Made by a program: the position numbers and the translations under genes. DNA of 64,000 nt from Clarkia xantiana subsp. parviflora (Eukaryota > Streptophyta > Magnoliopsida > Myrtales > Onagraceae), in contig JAPTYO010000001.1 of the NCBI GenBank assembly GCA_036873135.1, positions 40,944,774 to 41,008,773 on the forward strand, read 5' to 3'. Under the pieces are notes generated by a model. The model was given only the letters and a program-made list of their open reading frames with translations. It searched no databases and had not been told where the DNA came from. The first letter of the stretch is position 1. Each line of letters begins with the position of its first letter. This document shows, in pieces, positions 45,032 through 56,049 of this stretch.

Positions 45032-45425
45032 CGGTACATTACCATTTACGAGTCGACCCGGTACGAGTAGTGATTATTTTAGGGGCTGATACTTAGAAAA
45101 TCTTGTCTAAAATGTTTTAAAGAGAATGAAGAAGGAAACAAGGTCGGGTTTGTTTCTTTAGGGGGCTGATCATCTGCACCACTTTTCCTGCCTCTGATCA
45201 TGCTTCACCGCTGTGATTTTGACACGTGTATTTGGTGTAATTAATTTTGAGATTTTTTTTCTAAAACGTATTGGGATTTTTTTTTTCTAAAACCCTATTG
45301 AGATTGGTGAACCCTGGAAATAAAATATTAATCTAAAACACACGTCAAGATCTTAATAGTGAGGCACTATCCGTGGTATGAAAATGGGACATGTGATGAT
45401 CTGAAATGATTAATCTTTCTTATAT
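44758..45425 (+). repeat. Direct duplication flanking an AT microsatellite
   Basis: Segments 44758-44945 and about 45207-45425 share tgtgatt.tgacac, tatttggtgtaattaatttt, cgtcaagatc and tgggacacgtgat in the same order. Between them lies a pure (AT)n run at 44975-45028 (about 27 units) and a tail of the SINE-like family (ttacgagtcgacccggtacg, about 45046). Confidence 0.7.
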
Positions 45426-46507
45426 AGATTAGATATCTTTAATATAACAGTTGAAAAATCTACTTGAATTATAATCAACTTTATTTTAGCTACAATTTTT
45501 TTTTCTCAAATCAAGATCGGGTTTGGAGCATCGCTTTCTCATGGCGACTTTGCACTAATCTTAGGACGCAAACTCGCCCCCACACACTAATCCATATAGG
45601 TATACACTACAAAACTCTATAAAAATATAATTTAAATATATATTGTGTAATCTAGCTATTTTATATATGGTCGTTTTCAATAGTACGTTCATGGTCTGTT
45701 ATTTTCAGAGGAAAAAAAAAGTTGAATTGTAATGTAATGTAACTAACGAGTGTACGGGGGGTAGTTTTGGAGCTTGGCAGTGTCTTTATTGTTTTTGGTA
45801 GAAATTGAGGTTCGACATTAAATGATTTCTGCCAAAACAAAACTCCAAAAACAGAGCGTATTCGAGTGGATCATTAATCTATGATCAAGACTAGTAGTTT
45901 TGACACATGCATATCTAGTTTCTGTTACGGTCAATGCCTATTGGCTGGCTATTCTCTTGACGAATAACATATTATTCTTTTACATTAATCTCTATTCTTT
46001 ATCGTCCTAGAGATCGATCGGTTCAATCGCGATCTTATCTCGTAATTTTCATAGTGTGTCCATATATAGGTATCACAACATGACACTCCAATTATTTCTT
46101 TAATTTTTTTGCAATTGTCAACTCTATATTATGGATTTATATATAAATACTAACATATTAATTCATAATTTTTTATTACTACATAAAGTTCACTATTTTG
46201 ATATTTATTTAAAAAAATTCATATGTAGATATATAACTGAATAATTTAATAAAATATGGTAGCACGATTCGAACACAAACAAAAAAATTGCATGTCATTT
46301 TTGTAAAACGCGACGGAATAATCTCGGGTTTTGTATTTCGTGGACTTAATTAAGTTAATTAAGACTACTACTCCGCAATAACAGCTATAATTAGAGTCAC
46401 TCACGTTATTCCGCAACAATACTAAACTCATGACCATGTTTAACGTATAAATTTGTACACATGCATGTTGTACATTCGCACGTAATCACTCCAAGTAACT
46501 TCAAAAT

Positions 46508-46577
46508 GCTTAGTTTTTATGTACTAGTTATTGGACAACAAGGCTTAGTTTTTATGTACTAGTTATTGGACAACAAC
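46508..46577 (+). repeat. Perfect 35-bp tandem duplication
   Basis: The unit beginning gcttagtttttatgtactag and ending ggacaacaa occurs twice in a row without mismatch. The identity suggests a recent event. Confidence 0.95.
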
Positions 46578-46749
46578 CTGTTATATACCAGAACGCGGTA
46601 AATTAGTAGTTTCTTTAAAGCAGTAAGCTATTAAATGATGAATAAATAGAGTTGATGAGTTCATTTAAATCTCCATGGCGTTAGAAAGCGATATATAAGC
46701 TAGTGGGGAAAATTATATCTTTAAAGCATTAAATATTTCTAGGAAAACA

Positions 46750-47215
46750 ACCTTTTAGGTGTCTTAAGAATAATCATGTCATTTTTAGGAATTTCAGTTT
46801 TTTTTTTTATTCGAAACCTCAACTATATCAAAGTGTGACTTATCAGTTAGCTATGACTCGATTTATTTAATTAGAGTCTAGGGGTTAGCCTTGGCCCGAC
46901 CCCGATTTAAACATGTTCACCTGGTCTGGGAGACAATACTTTAGCATGATATTTAGCATGATACTGAGCCATGGCGAGCCTCCTAGTTTGAGTAGTTGAA
47001 CCATAGACGATTTAGTTTTTTTGTTCGGTTAGGGTGGGGCATGGTATTGTTCCATGACACATGATCTCTCAGACCATGTGAACATGTTTGACACGGGCTA
47101 GGGCCAATACGAGCCCATTAACTAGGTGAATCTAGTTATGTCTAACTAAATCACATTTCGAATGGTTGAAATTCCAAATAAAAAAATAAAGTTGAGACTC
47201 CTAAAAGTTATATGT
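46750..47215. repeat. Foldback element
   Basis: The left and right halves are imperfect inverted copies: aaacatgttcacctggtctggg (about 46906) against cagaccatgtgaacatgttt (about 47070), ggaatttcag against gttgaaattcc, and cttttagg against cctaaaag at the ends. No transposase and no clear target duplication. Confidence 0.6.
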
Positions 47216-47499
47216 AAATAATTAACGCTGCTAAAATGTTATTTTCTCATACTATCATATAATCATTCGTGGTTTAGTTAACTGGAGCTCACATTGACCC
47301 GTCAGACATGATCAGTTTGTTGAGAGGCCATGTCTAGTATGAATCTCTCAATTGAGCTATATTCATCTACTATGGTAAGCTGTAAGGCTTGTCTCATAAA
47401 CCAGCTGACTATGTGTGACGCGGACTCGACAAAAATGAGCCTCCTAACTAGATAAATTAAATATATATGTACCTAATTATAAATGGTTAAGAATTTATA

Positions 47500-48000
47500 A
47501 ATAATTCAAGGTTTGCCCAACGCTGGAATTTGGTTTATGAATTTTGAAAGTTAAAATAGACAGTCTCGTGATTCATTTTTGTTGAAATTTAGTGTCTCTG
47601 CACGTATTTTTCTCTCCCTTCTACCATTTTCATTAACCAAACTAATAATCCACCACTCTTTATTTTTCACAAAGTCGCCAAATTTTCCCTAAAACTTGAA
47701 CATCCAAAAGAAAAGGTTTCCAACAGAGTGGTGTGAGCAATTTTCAGCGAAAACAGAGCGGAATTTACTTCCGCGGATGAGGCCAACTTCTTAGGTAACG
47801 GTCTCAGCAAGGTGATGAGAATGGGGCGTGCAATGTGACAGTCGGTTTTATTATCAGGATTTCATTCTCTAAAATAATTACACCGAGATACTAAATTTTC
47901 ACAAAGATGAAACCTGAGACACTCCATTAGTCAATTTTAACGTCAAACACCAAATTCCAACATTGGTGAAACTTCAAACCGGTTTATAGGTTCTTAACCC
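47500..48000. repeat. Dispersed repeat, copy 1 (partner at 53890-54330)
   Basis: It shares with 53890-54330, in order: gttaaaatagac, ttcacaaa.tcg.caaattt, ttgaacatccaaaagaaaa, cagagtggtgt, ggccaacttcttaggt and acaccgagacac-like ends. Arms contain the tgagacact/ggtttcat words of the MULE-like elements at 5255 and 48600, so this is probably a non-autonomous DNA transposon. Confidence 0.65.
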
Positions 48001-48599
48001 TAATATAAAATAGTTAAAAGACTCCAAAATTCTCAACCCAACTATTGAGTCACAATAGTGTAATTTTCCATAGCTATAGTAGATGGGGTGGGGTACCTCA
48101 CAGAAAATATACATACCTTGAAACAAGGAAACCCTAAATTGGCAGGTAATCCATATAAACCTACGATCCGGTCCCTTCCTTCAACACACACATGCAGTTA
48201 ATAAAACCCTAGTGTCGTGTCCCACCGTCACCCACCTCTCGTACTGTGTTCAAGCTAAGGTAGCTGATGATGATGCTATGCATTTATGAAATGCTTTCCT
48301 ACTTGCTGCTTGCTTCACAAACTGAACTAATGCCCTCTGAATTACACCCATAAAGGTGAAACCCTTTCTATCATCTACCTTCAGCTACTGATTTAATGTT
48401 TTTAGCTCTGCATTTTGTTTCTATAGCTAATTTAGGAAAAAGATACATTACATTTATAGATTCTTTTGGCTCATTTCAGTGTATACTTCCAACTTATAAC
48501 TTACAAAATAATTGGTTAAGCAGGTTTAATGTTTTGTGGTATTAAATCACGTATGTTCGAATATCCCCAGATCAAATACTTATTATATATTATCGGGAA

Positions 48600-49175
48600 A
48601 ATTATTTATTTACTGTCTCATGTTTACTCATGTGTCAGTTTAGTATCTTAGGATTAAAATGTTATTTTCGACTGTCCCAGGTTTCAATTATGTTGTCATT
48701 TGGTGTCTCCGTCAAAATTTGGGTTAAATTTGACAGGACTAGCTAGGTCACATGACCAAATAAAATTTAAAATACCCAAATTAGCCCCATCTGATTCTAG
48801 ATCTTCACGGCGACCCAGATCTTCCCGGTGACCCAGATCTTCCCGGCGACCTTAGTCGTCGTTTCGCTCCGATTATGACTGCCTCAAACCTCGATTCGGA
48901 GGTGGGTGGCTATAATCAGATGTGGGTGGCGCAGAATCAGAGGTGGGTGGCTGGAATCGGAGGTGGGTGGCCGGAATCAGAGGTTGGCTCGGAATCAGAG
49001 GTGGATGGCTGGAGTCAGACGGGTGGCTTTGCAAAAAAAATATATTTGGGGAAAAAATTTATTTTCATCTCATTCCATCAAAGTTAACCCCAAAATTGGA
49101 CGGAAAGCCAAATCGCAACAAAATTGAAACCTGAGACACTAAAAATTAACAATACAAAAAGTTTAGCTGGCAATT
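48600..49175. mobile_element. Long-TIR element with GC-rich core, second copy type
   Basis: The left arm (gtcccaggtttcaattatgttg) and right arm (caaaattgaaacctgagacac) are inverted copies over about 70 bp. The core holds cttcccggcgaccc and aatcagaggtgggtggctgg repeats. The same plan is seen at 5255-6016. Overlapping Trp/Gly-rich open frames at 48875-49134 are three readings of the core repeat and not genes. Confidence 0.55.
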
Positions 49176-49619
49176 TAAAATAGAAAAATGTTCGGCTAAC
49201 AATTTGCATATTTTAAAAAAAAAAATTAGCTAGCAATTTGACATTTAACTCAAAAGTTAATTACCTGATACCTAAATAGTTTTACTTTTATATCGAATTT
49301 GGAGATCGTGTTGAAACGATAAAGTCACCTCTACCCGGAGCTTTCTTGAAAATGTCCCACTTTTTATTAGGATTGATTTTAAGATGAAACTCTATTTACA
49401 AAAATGAGTATTCTATGTTGATGACTAGTTGAGCTTGACTTGGAACATGCGGAATTTAATAATCAACATTACTGTGAATTTGAGGACATCTCAACTAGAT
49501 TTCAGTGTTTTAGGGTTTAGTATAAAACTACATCTAATGTTCAACAAGCATACGATAAATTAGACTGCTACTCGAATAATAGGTAATAAGTTTTTGGGCT
49601 TATATCCGGACAACGGTAA

Positions 49620-49790
49620 ATTCTTGTGTAGGTTGATATTTACACCAAATCAATATATATGTATGACAAATGTCTTTAATATCCACCATTCTAGGGTTCA
49701 TCCTTAGGATTTTAGAAAAAACCACCAAAAGAGTGACATTTGTCATACATATATTGATTTAGTGTAAACACCCACCTTTGCAACAATTTT
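49620..49790. mobile_element. Foldback MITE, copy 1 (partner at 52990-53155)
   Basis: Arms gtatgacaaatgtc and gacatttgtcatac pair, with pairing extending to tttacaccaaatcaat/attgatttagtgtaaa. The middle (ccttaggattttagaaaaaaccac) matches the element at 52990-53155. Confidence 0.7.
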
Positions 49791-49992
49791 CCACGGACAA
49801 CGCACACTACTTAACATAAGAACGAGTCAACAAATCCGCCCCTAATTAGATGTATGGGCCTGGCCCAAATTTGCTGCTCCAAGTCAACTTCGACTTCGTA
49901 GGCCCATTATTTTCAACATGTACTCTCATGGACTTTTTTTTTGTTAACATACTCTCATGGACGACACTTACTCATTCAAGTGTTGCCATTAC

Positions 49993-50317
49993 CAGTGTTA
50001 TCAAAACCGGACCGGACCAGACCGGCGGTCTGACCGGATTCGAACCAGAACCGGTGCTTCCAACTGTCCGGTTCGAGCACAATTGGAGAATGCAAGCGAA
50101 TTCAGTTCGAAAGCCCATTTTTCGCCTAACCAGGCGGTTATAAGCGGACCAGCTGGTTCGGATTCCGTAACAAAAAAAATCAGGTTGTGCTTTCTGTAAT
50201 TTTATTGACTTTATTGACGTTGCACTAGAACCGGTCAGATCAGGTTCGAATTGGGTCGAAACGGTCGAACCGGGATCAGTGGCCTGGCCGGTTCGACCTC
50301 CGGTCCTAATAATACTG
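49993..50317. mobile_element. hAT-type MITE with CAGTGTTATC ends
   Basis: The left end CAGTGTTATCAAAACCGGACC and the right end (complement CAGTATTATTAGGACCGGAGG) are inverted repeats. Flanks gccattac (49985-49992) and gtcactac (50318-50325) match at six of eight positions, as for an old hAT insertion. Many ACCGG words lie near both ends. Open frames inside are artefacts. Confidence 0.75.
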
Positions 50318-50344
50318 GTCACTACCCAAAGAGATTAAACTTTA

Positions 50345-51605
50345 ACCATAAAATATGGTTTAGCAGTTCATCATTTCATTTCTTAATCAGATCAGATTAG
50401 GTTCAAAATCTATTGGAACCTTGTGAATGGAAAAATATCTATAACGTGCATCTTGTCCCTTACAGGTAAATTTAAACCAACACCTGACCAACTGTCCTAA
50501 AACTTTAGGTGGTCGGTGAAGGCATGGTTTAATATTTACACTTCAACATTCTCCACCACTTGTTGATTGAAACATTTTGAAAATCCATTATGTGAAAATT
50601 TTAATTAAATAGGGGTTTATCTGGGCACTGCGGAGATTCGAATCTGCATACTCTGATACTATGTGAAAGTTCATCTGACCACTTATGATACAAGTGTGAA
50701 TTATTTTAAATGCGTAGCAAACATACTACTGGACAAACGATATAATGTGAAGTCTTAATTTTTCAAATAAGGCTTATTTTCTGTAAAGCAATAACATCAT
50801 GATCTCTATACTATCACCTTGATTAGTTAAAGAGAGTACAAAGATGGATAGTGACTTTGTGCTTGTGTATAGAACAAGCTAAGATACAACTTCCTTTTTC
50901 ATTCCTCTTTTTCACTGATTTTCAATTTGTAAAAAAAGATCACACTACTCCCTCATTGGGGTCCCCTTTTTTCAGAATAATTGCTAATTGATTGATTGAG
51001 AGGGAGAGAGATATATAGAGCCCCACTAACTAAATTAAAAGTTAGTAAGTTTGATTTATAAACTTAATTAATGGAAATTAATGCTCTTAACCAATTATAA
51101 TTTAGGAAGTACGTGAATTGTGACACATGATGGTGGTCTATGAAAATAGTAAGAATATCTTCACTGCGGATGAACTTAGTTCATTTCATGCTAAATATGT
51201 GATATCAGAGTGTATATGTTTAAATTATGTTGCCTCTGTTTAAAAAAAAAATTAAAAAAACCTTTCATGAAAGGTCTAGATGGTCGAGTTGAAGCTTATT
51301 GTGTATGGCCAAGTGAAGTTAATGTTGATGTGATTGAGATGAAACTCATAGTATGGATCTAAGTGAGATCAAAACTGAGGTGGTCTGATCGGAAAGATGT
51401 TAAAGTATGTATAAGAGCGTATTAAAGACTTTTACGCAGAAGTTCGAACATTTGAGACAAGTTAAAGTATAAAGATGAAATCGTACATTCATCTATCACC
51501 TTAAAGTTTTGAATAGATTCGATTCATATTTAAGATTATGCCATTTATTTATTTCAAAATATCTAAAAGATATGCAACACATCTCGTTCATCCTCTTAAT
51601 CGAGG
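50345..51605. other. Gene-free stretch
   Basis: A SINE-like copy lies at about 50348-50465 (ggtttagcagttcatc, aggttcaaaatc, gaatggaaaaatat). The rest is AT-rich, with no supported gene. Confidence 0.4.
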
Positions 51606-51613
51606 GTTCAAAC

Positions 51614-51930
51614 CAGTGTTATCATGTCCGGACCCGAGGTTGAACCGGCCAGACCGCCGGTTTCTGGTTCGGCCAATTCGAAACCAGTCCGACAAGCTTT
51701 AGTGTAACGTAGATTAACTTCAATAAAATTACAGAAAATACAAGATAGATTCATATGGTGAATTTCCAACACAATAAAATCGTAAAAACTACAACCTAAT
51801 TAATTTTTATTTTTGTAACGGATCCACACCAGAAAATCAGCCGATCAGCTCATAATCGACCAGTTCGCCAAAAACCGGACTTTCAAACCGGGTTGGCTTA
51901 CCTTCGCTTTTGCTCGAACTAGATGGTTGG
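51614..51930. repeat. Partial hAT-type MITE (CAGTGTTATC family)
   Basis: It begins CAGTGTTATCATGTCCGGACC like the element at 49993 and has gaccggcc/ggccagaccgccgg ends around an AT-rich middle. The right terminal repeat is not clear, so the copy may be truncated. Confidence 0.55.
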
Positions 51931-52297
51931 AGGCATTCTCTACTAGACGGAAGTATTAGCTCTAAACGACGTCATCGGGCTTGACTAGCTAGATCCACGT
52001 CCAAATCCATAAGACAAAATCTAATATTCGGTTACGTCACTTCATGAATTAGGTAAATTTTATTGCTTTTGGATACAAAAGAAAAGGAGAAAATGGCAGA
52101 TGGGTGTCAATTCAATTGGCATGATCATCTTATAGAATCTACTTTACTCCTTGTAGAATATATCAAAATAAAGCTAAGTAATTAGCAAGGAAAGGAGGCT
52201 CCAAAGTACAGCATGCAGCACTTGCTCTGTTTTTTTTTTTTTTTTTTTTAAAAAGGAAAAAGGAGAAGGGAATCATCGTAAAAAAAATGCCGAAACA

Positions 52298-52480
52298 ATA
52301 TAATCTGATGTAGTAGTTCAGTATCTCATCCCTTAATCATATGCCAGTGCTTTAAATTCCGCTAGTGACTATGAGAATGGAAAAATATGCATGACTAACA
52401 TTTTACCCCTTACGGGCCAACCCGATGCGAGTGGTGATTAGTAGCATGCTGCGGGTACTGCCCTCCTGATTTGGGCGGGA
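52298..52480 (+). repeat. Best-preserved copy of the SINE-like family
   Basis: Order of blocks: ctgatgtagtagttcag (A-box-like), about 30 bp later gtgctttaaattccgc (decayed B box), gtgactatgagaatggaaaaatat, then ttaccccttacgggccaacccg, gtggtgattag and gcatgctgcgggtactgccct. Other copies: 20381-20510, 20558-20715, 23800-23890, 24770-24880, 26978-27066, 50348-50465, 56608-56745, 57990-58125, 58510-58650; 3' parts at 45040-45090 and in reverse at 25790-25880 and 54658-54935. Confidence 0.55.
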
Positions 52481-52989
52481 AACCAACGAAAGAAAAGATA
52501 ACTGAAGTTTATTGACAAATTGTAAGCTCAAATTTGATTACTCAAATAAATTGCTAGTTGAAGTTTTGTTTTAATTACTTTGCTACTTTGTTTTCAAAAT
52601 TATTTAGTTCAAGTTTTAAATAATTTGCTAGTTTAGGCATCATTTTGTGAATATGCTAGCTAACAATTTGTTCACAAGCGAAAAATGAGCTAGCAAATTG
52701 TCTATAAAATAAAACCTCAAATTATTCAAATCAAAACTTAAGCTAGTATCATGTCCGCAAAGCGAAACCCGAGGTACCAATTATTTTAAAGAAAAACATC
52801 AGCTATTAATTTTTACTAGTACTTAATTATGAGTTAGCAATTTAGTAATTAATTCTTTTTTTAGGATTCATGTCCGGATAATAGAAAATATTTATGGTCA
52901 GTACTATATTTTTTACGGACTCACTTGATATAAGTGAAAATTATTCTATATATAGGATAAATATATCAAATATGTTGCCCTTCTAATTG

Positions 52990-53155
52990 AAAAATATTGT
53001 GTAGGCTTGGTGTTTATATGACAACTGTCTTAATTATGCTCCCGCCATTTATGATTTATTCTTAAAGTTTTAGAAAAAACCACTATAATAGTATGACACT
53101 TGTTATGTTTTATATTGGCTTGGTGTAAATACCAAACATATACAAAAATTACACC
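52990..53155. mobile_element. Foldback MITE, copy 2 (partner at 49620-49790)
   Basis: It shares cttaaagttttagaaaaaaccac and gtatgacacttgt with copy 1 and has inverted ends (ggcttggtgtttatatgaca against ttggcttggtgtaaatacca, partly rearranged). It is more diverged than copy 1. Confidence 0.5.
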
Positions 53156-53889
53156 TTCTGATCATGTGGCTTCCTAGAACACCCCAGGAAAGAAAAAAGG
53201 AAGACAAATATTTCAATAACTATTGTATCCTTCATCTACCTTTTCATATTTTTCAAACATTCTGGCTGGCTGGCTGGCCACATATATACTTACTGTTTGA
53301 GAAAACTTGGCAGAGTAGGGAACCCTAAAACTTATTTTGAAAAATAAAATTCCTTCCTTTCCTTTTCTAGCGTGTTGAAAATATGAGCTTGCCACTAATA
53401 TCTGTACCTGATGCTTTCCTGATCTCTTTCAACCTGATGCTTTCTGAAGTTTTTTTTTTAATTAAAACAAAACTAATTCCGTAAACTTCGATCGAAAACG
53501 TTAAAGTTAAAACCATTCCAAAGCGTCCAGCAGGATTCGAATTTAGTTCACTTTGACTTATTTTACCATTCATTGCATGGGGAAGTTTTATTTTCTTAGG
53601 ATTAATTAAACTAGCTTAAGTTGTCCAGCTATACAATTATCTAGCTCCATCTCATTTGAATAAAAATAAAATTGGAGAGAGTACATATATAGCTAGGCCA
53701 AATAGAACATTGACCATGTTAGAAAATTAATAGTACTTGATTAAAAGTTCAACAGATATGAGACCCAAAATCAAACATTTTTTTTCTAGAAATAATTGAT
53801 GTCGGCCAAGTTAACTAAAGAACAGGGACTGCAAGAACTCTCATGTGCTAGTTAAAGGACAATTTTTTTTTTTTTTATAATTAAAAGAC

Positions 53890-54330
53890 TGTCCAAGGTT
53901 TATCCTATGTTAAAAATAGATGTATGAAGTTTGAAATGTTAAAATAGACTGTTTCAGGTTTAATTATCGTTCAAATTTGGTGTCTCTGTGCGTCTTTTCA
54001 TCAACCCACTCATAATCCATCACTCATTACTTTTCACAAAATCGTCAAATTTCACCCAAAAGTTGAACATCCAAAAGAAAAAGTTTTAGCAGAGTGGTGT
54101 GGAGCGATTTCCAACGACAACGGAGCGGGGTTTACTTATGCAGATGTGGCCAGCTTCTTAGGTGACGGTCCCGACAAGATAACGAGAAGGGAGTGTGTAT
54201 GGAAGCTCGAATTTAACAATTGATTTCGTCGGAATCGACTTTTTTAAAGTACACCGAGACACCATTTTTTTAACAAAATTGAAACTTCAGACACCTACTT
54301 TTAACATTGGGTAAACCTTGGATTTTTTTT
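53890..54330. repeat. Dispersed repeat, copy 2 (partner at 47500-48000)
   Basis: It carries the same ordered blocks as copy 1, including ttgaacatccaaaagaaaaag, agagtggtgtggagcgattt and ggccagcttcttaggtgac. Open frames at 53213-53573 (minus), just to the left, have no known motif. Confidence 0.65.
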
Positions 54331-54657
54331 TTTTGTTTTTTTTTACTTTTTCCTCATTTTTGTATGGTAGGAAATGGAAATAGCTGAATACCTTTATCAA
54401 AGGACCAAGCTATGATAGTGTATTAACTAATTTTATTGTGGTCAATTAAATAATACACAGAAGACCCTTTCGTTTTAATTTACTGAAACGTGATATTTTT
54501 GGTCAATGCAATTGAAAACCGTATCCAAACCGTATCCTCTGCAATATGCATAAAGGAAAAAAAATATATACAAAAAGGACTCATTGCAAGTAAATATATA
54601 TGCATTTTATCTTCCTCAGGGTTTAGAATTTAGGATTTAAGTTTAGGGTTTACGGGC

Positions 54658-54935
54658 ATTTATTAGGAAGTCAGTACCCGTAACATACTTGTTTCACATT
54701 TAAATTAGATCTCACTCGCTACAAACCAGTCAGTCCATAATGGGTAAAGTAGAACCCCTATTACTAGAGCGACACCTTTAGTATGCTTGTTCCACACCTA
54801 AACTAGTCCTCACTCACAACGAATCAGCATCTAAGCGGTAAAGTAGGACACGTATCAAGAGGGCATCACATTTAGCATGCTTGCTTTACACCACTTGCAC
54901 CGATCAGGTCGTAAGTGGTAAAATGTTGGCCATAA
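54658..54935 (-). repeat. Three tandem 3' parts of the SINE-like family
   Basis: Three units of about 85-95 bp each contain acccgtaacatacttgtttcac-like text, then ctcactcgc.acRaatcag and taagcggtaaagtag. This is the reverse complement of the 3' portion of the SINE-like family, repeated in tandem. Confidence 0.55.
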
Positions 54936-55559
54936 ATATTATTTCAGTCCTAAAGGTCATAGCGTTGGTAAATGGATGAATTGCTAAACTAATATATATT
55001 TTTAATCAACTAAAAAGATTTAAATTGGTACGTACGTTTAAGCAAATTTTGCTAAAATGACTAGTACATGTAGCAAATAATTGGAGCCTAAGGTGTAACC
55101 TTTAATGTGAATTGAGTTTAAATCTCTCTAGAAATATGGATTAAGAGAGAATTTGAACATTTAATATTTGAAGTCCGACATTAAAGGAAAATTATAATGT
55201 AAAAATAAAAAGTAATTAGAGCACTCACTCATCAAAAGAAGGCAATGCCTCGATGATCAAATTCAATCATTGGATTTTGATTCCTCATAGAGACCACCAA
55301 TTGCAATGGATGTATCCAACAATAGACTTGACCCCAAACCCTAGAAAAGCTAACCACCTTCACCTCCACCCAATCCAAAGATCGATTCCCTCCACTTTTA
55401 CTGATTTGATGTTTGCCATTCTCTTCTTCACTAAGCCTTCCTTTTTTCACGGGGTGTTTTCTAGATGCTAACCCCTAAATATAATATCCACTACACCACC
55501 AATCAGTTCGTAATGAGTTAAGTATATCAACATATAACACGATTCAGGAAGAATGTTTA

Positions 55560-56046
55560 TGTCACATCTACAAACGATTGTTCCCACTAGTCCAACTCAG
55601 CCTAACTAAACATTTTGTTTTCACATGGGCTTAGGAAATGAGGAATTCATGTTGGGTTTGAGCAGTATATATCTTGCTTGCAAAGGCTTCAGATCTCTTA
55701 TTTATAACCAGTGCAATACATAAGCATACGAGGTATTACAATCTACCCATGTAATGCGCGCGACGTACTCGTCGCTGTCCAAACCAGAATCTTTTATCCC
55801 CTGGTAGGTGATCAGAACTCTTGAAGACCCGAATACAGTCTCGAATCGACTATGATACCATTTTGTCACGCCTCCAAATCCGAGTGACTGTCTCCACTAA
55901 TACAATCCAGCATAACTATGTATGTTGTCCTCATTTGAGCTTAGAAAAAAATGAATTCATGTTGAATTTGAGTAGTTACTCTCTTACTTAAAGCTCCAAA
56001 TCTCTTATTTTCGGATTCCAACCAATGGTACATTTGAGGTATTACA
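55560..56046 (-). mobile_element. TRIM retrotransposon, minus orientation
   Basis: Two LTR-like repeats, 55560-55740 and 55864-56046, both run from TGTCAC to a tattaca end and share ctgtt.ccactaRtcca, aattcatgttg and atctcttatt blocks. Beside the right repeat, the minus strand reads TGGTATCATAGTC, a primer-binding site of the initiator-Met tRNA type. The internal region is only 123 bp and has no gene. The same family is at 63309-63768. I cannot find a matching target duplication. Confidence 0.75.
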
Positions 56047-56049
56047 CTT

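Noticed and set aside
48250..48290. gctgatgatgatgctatgcat, vaguely like miR172
   Set aside because: Too many differences from the mature miR172 sequence and no complementary arm nearby.
48875..49134. Three overlapping Trp/Gly-rich open frames
   Set aside because: All three frames of the same short GC-rich repeat stay open, a sign of repeat structure and not coding.
50630..50660. agattcgaatctgcat, a B-box-like word
   Set aside because: No A box at proper distance; looks like a short palindrome in a retroelement scrap.
55232..55471. Overlapping 72-codon open frames on both strands
   Set aside because: No motif, no splice or promoter context, and neither frame can be preferred.
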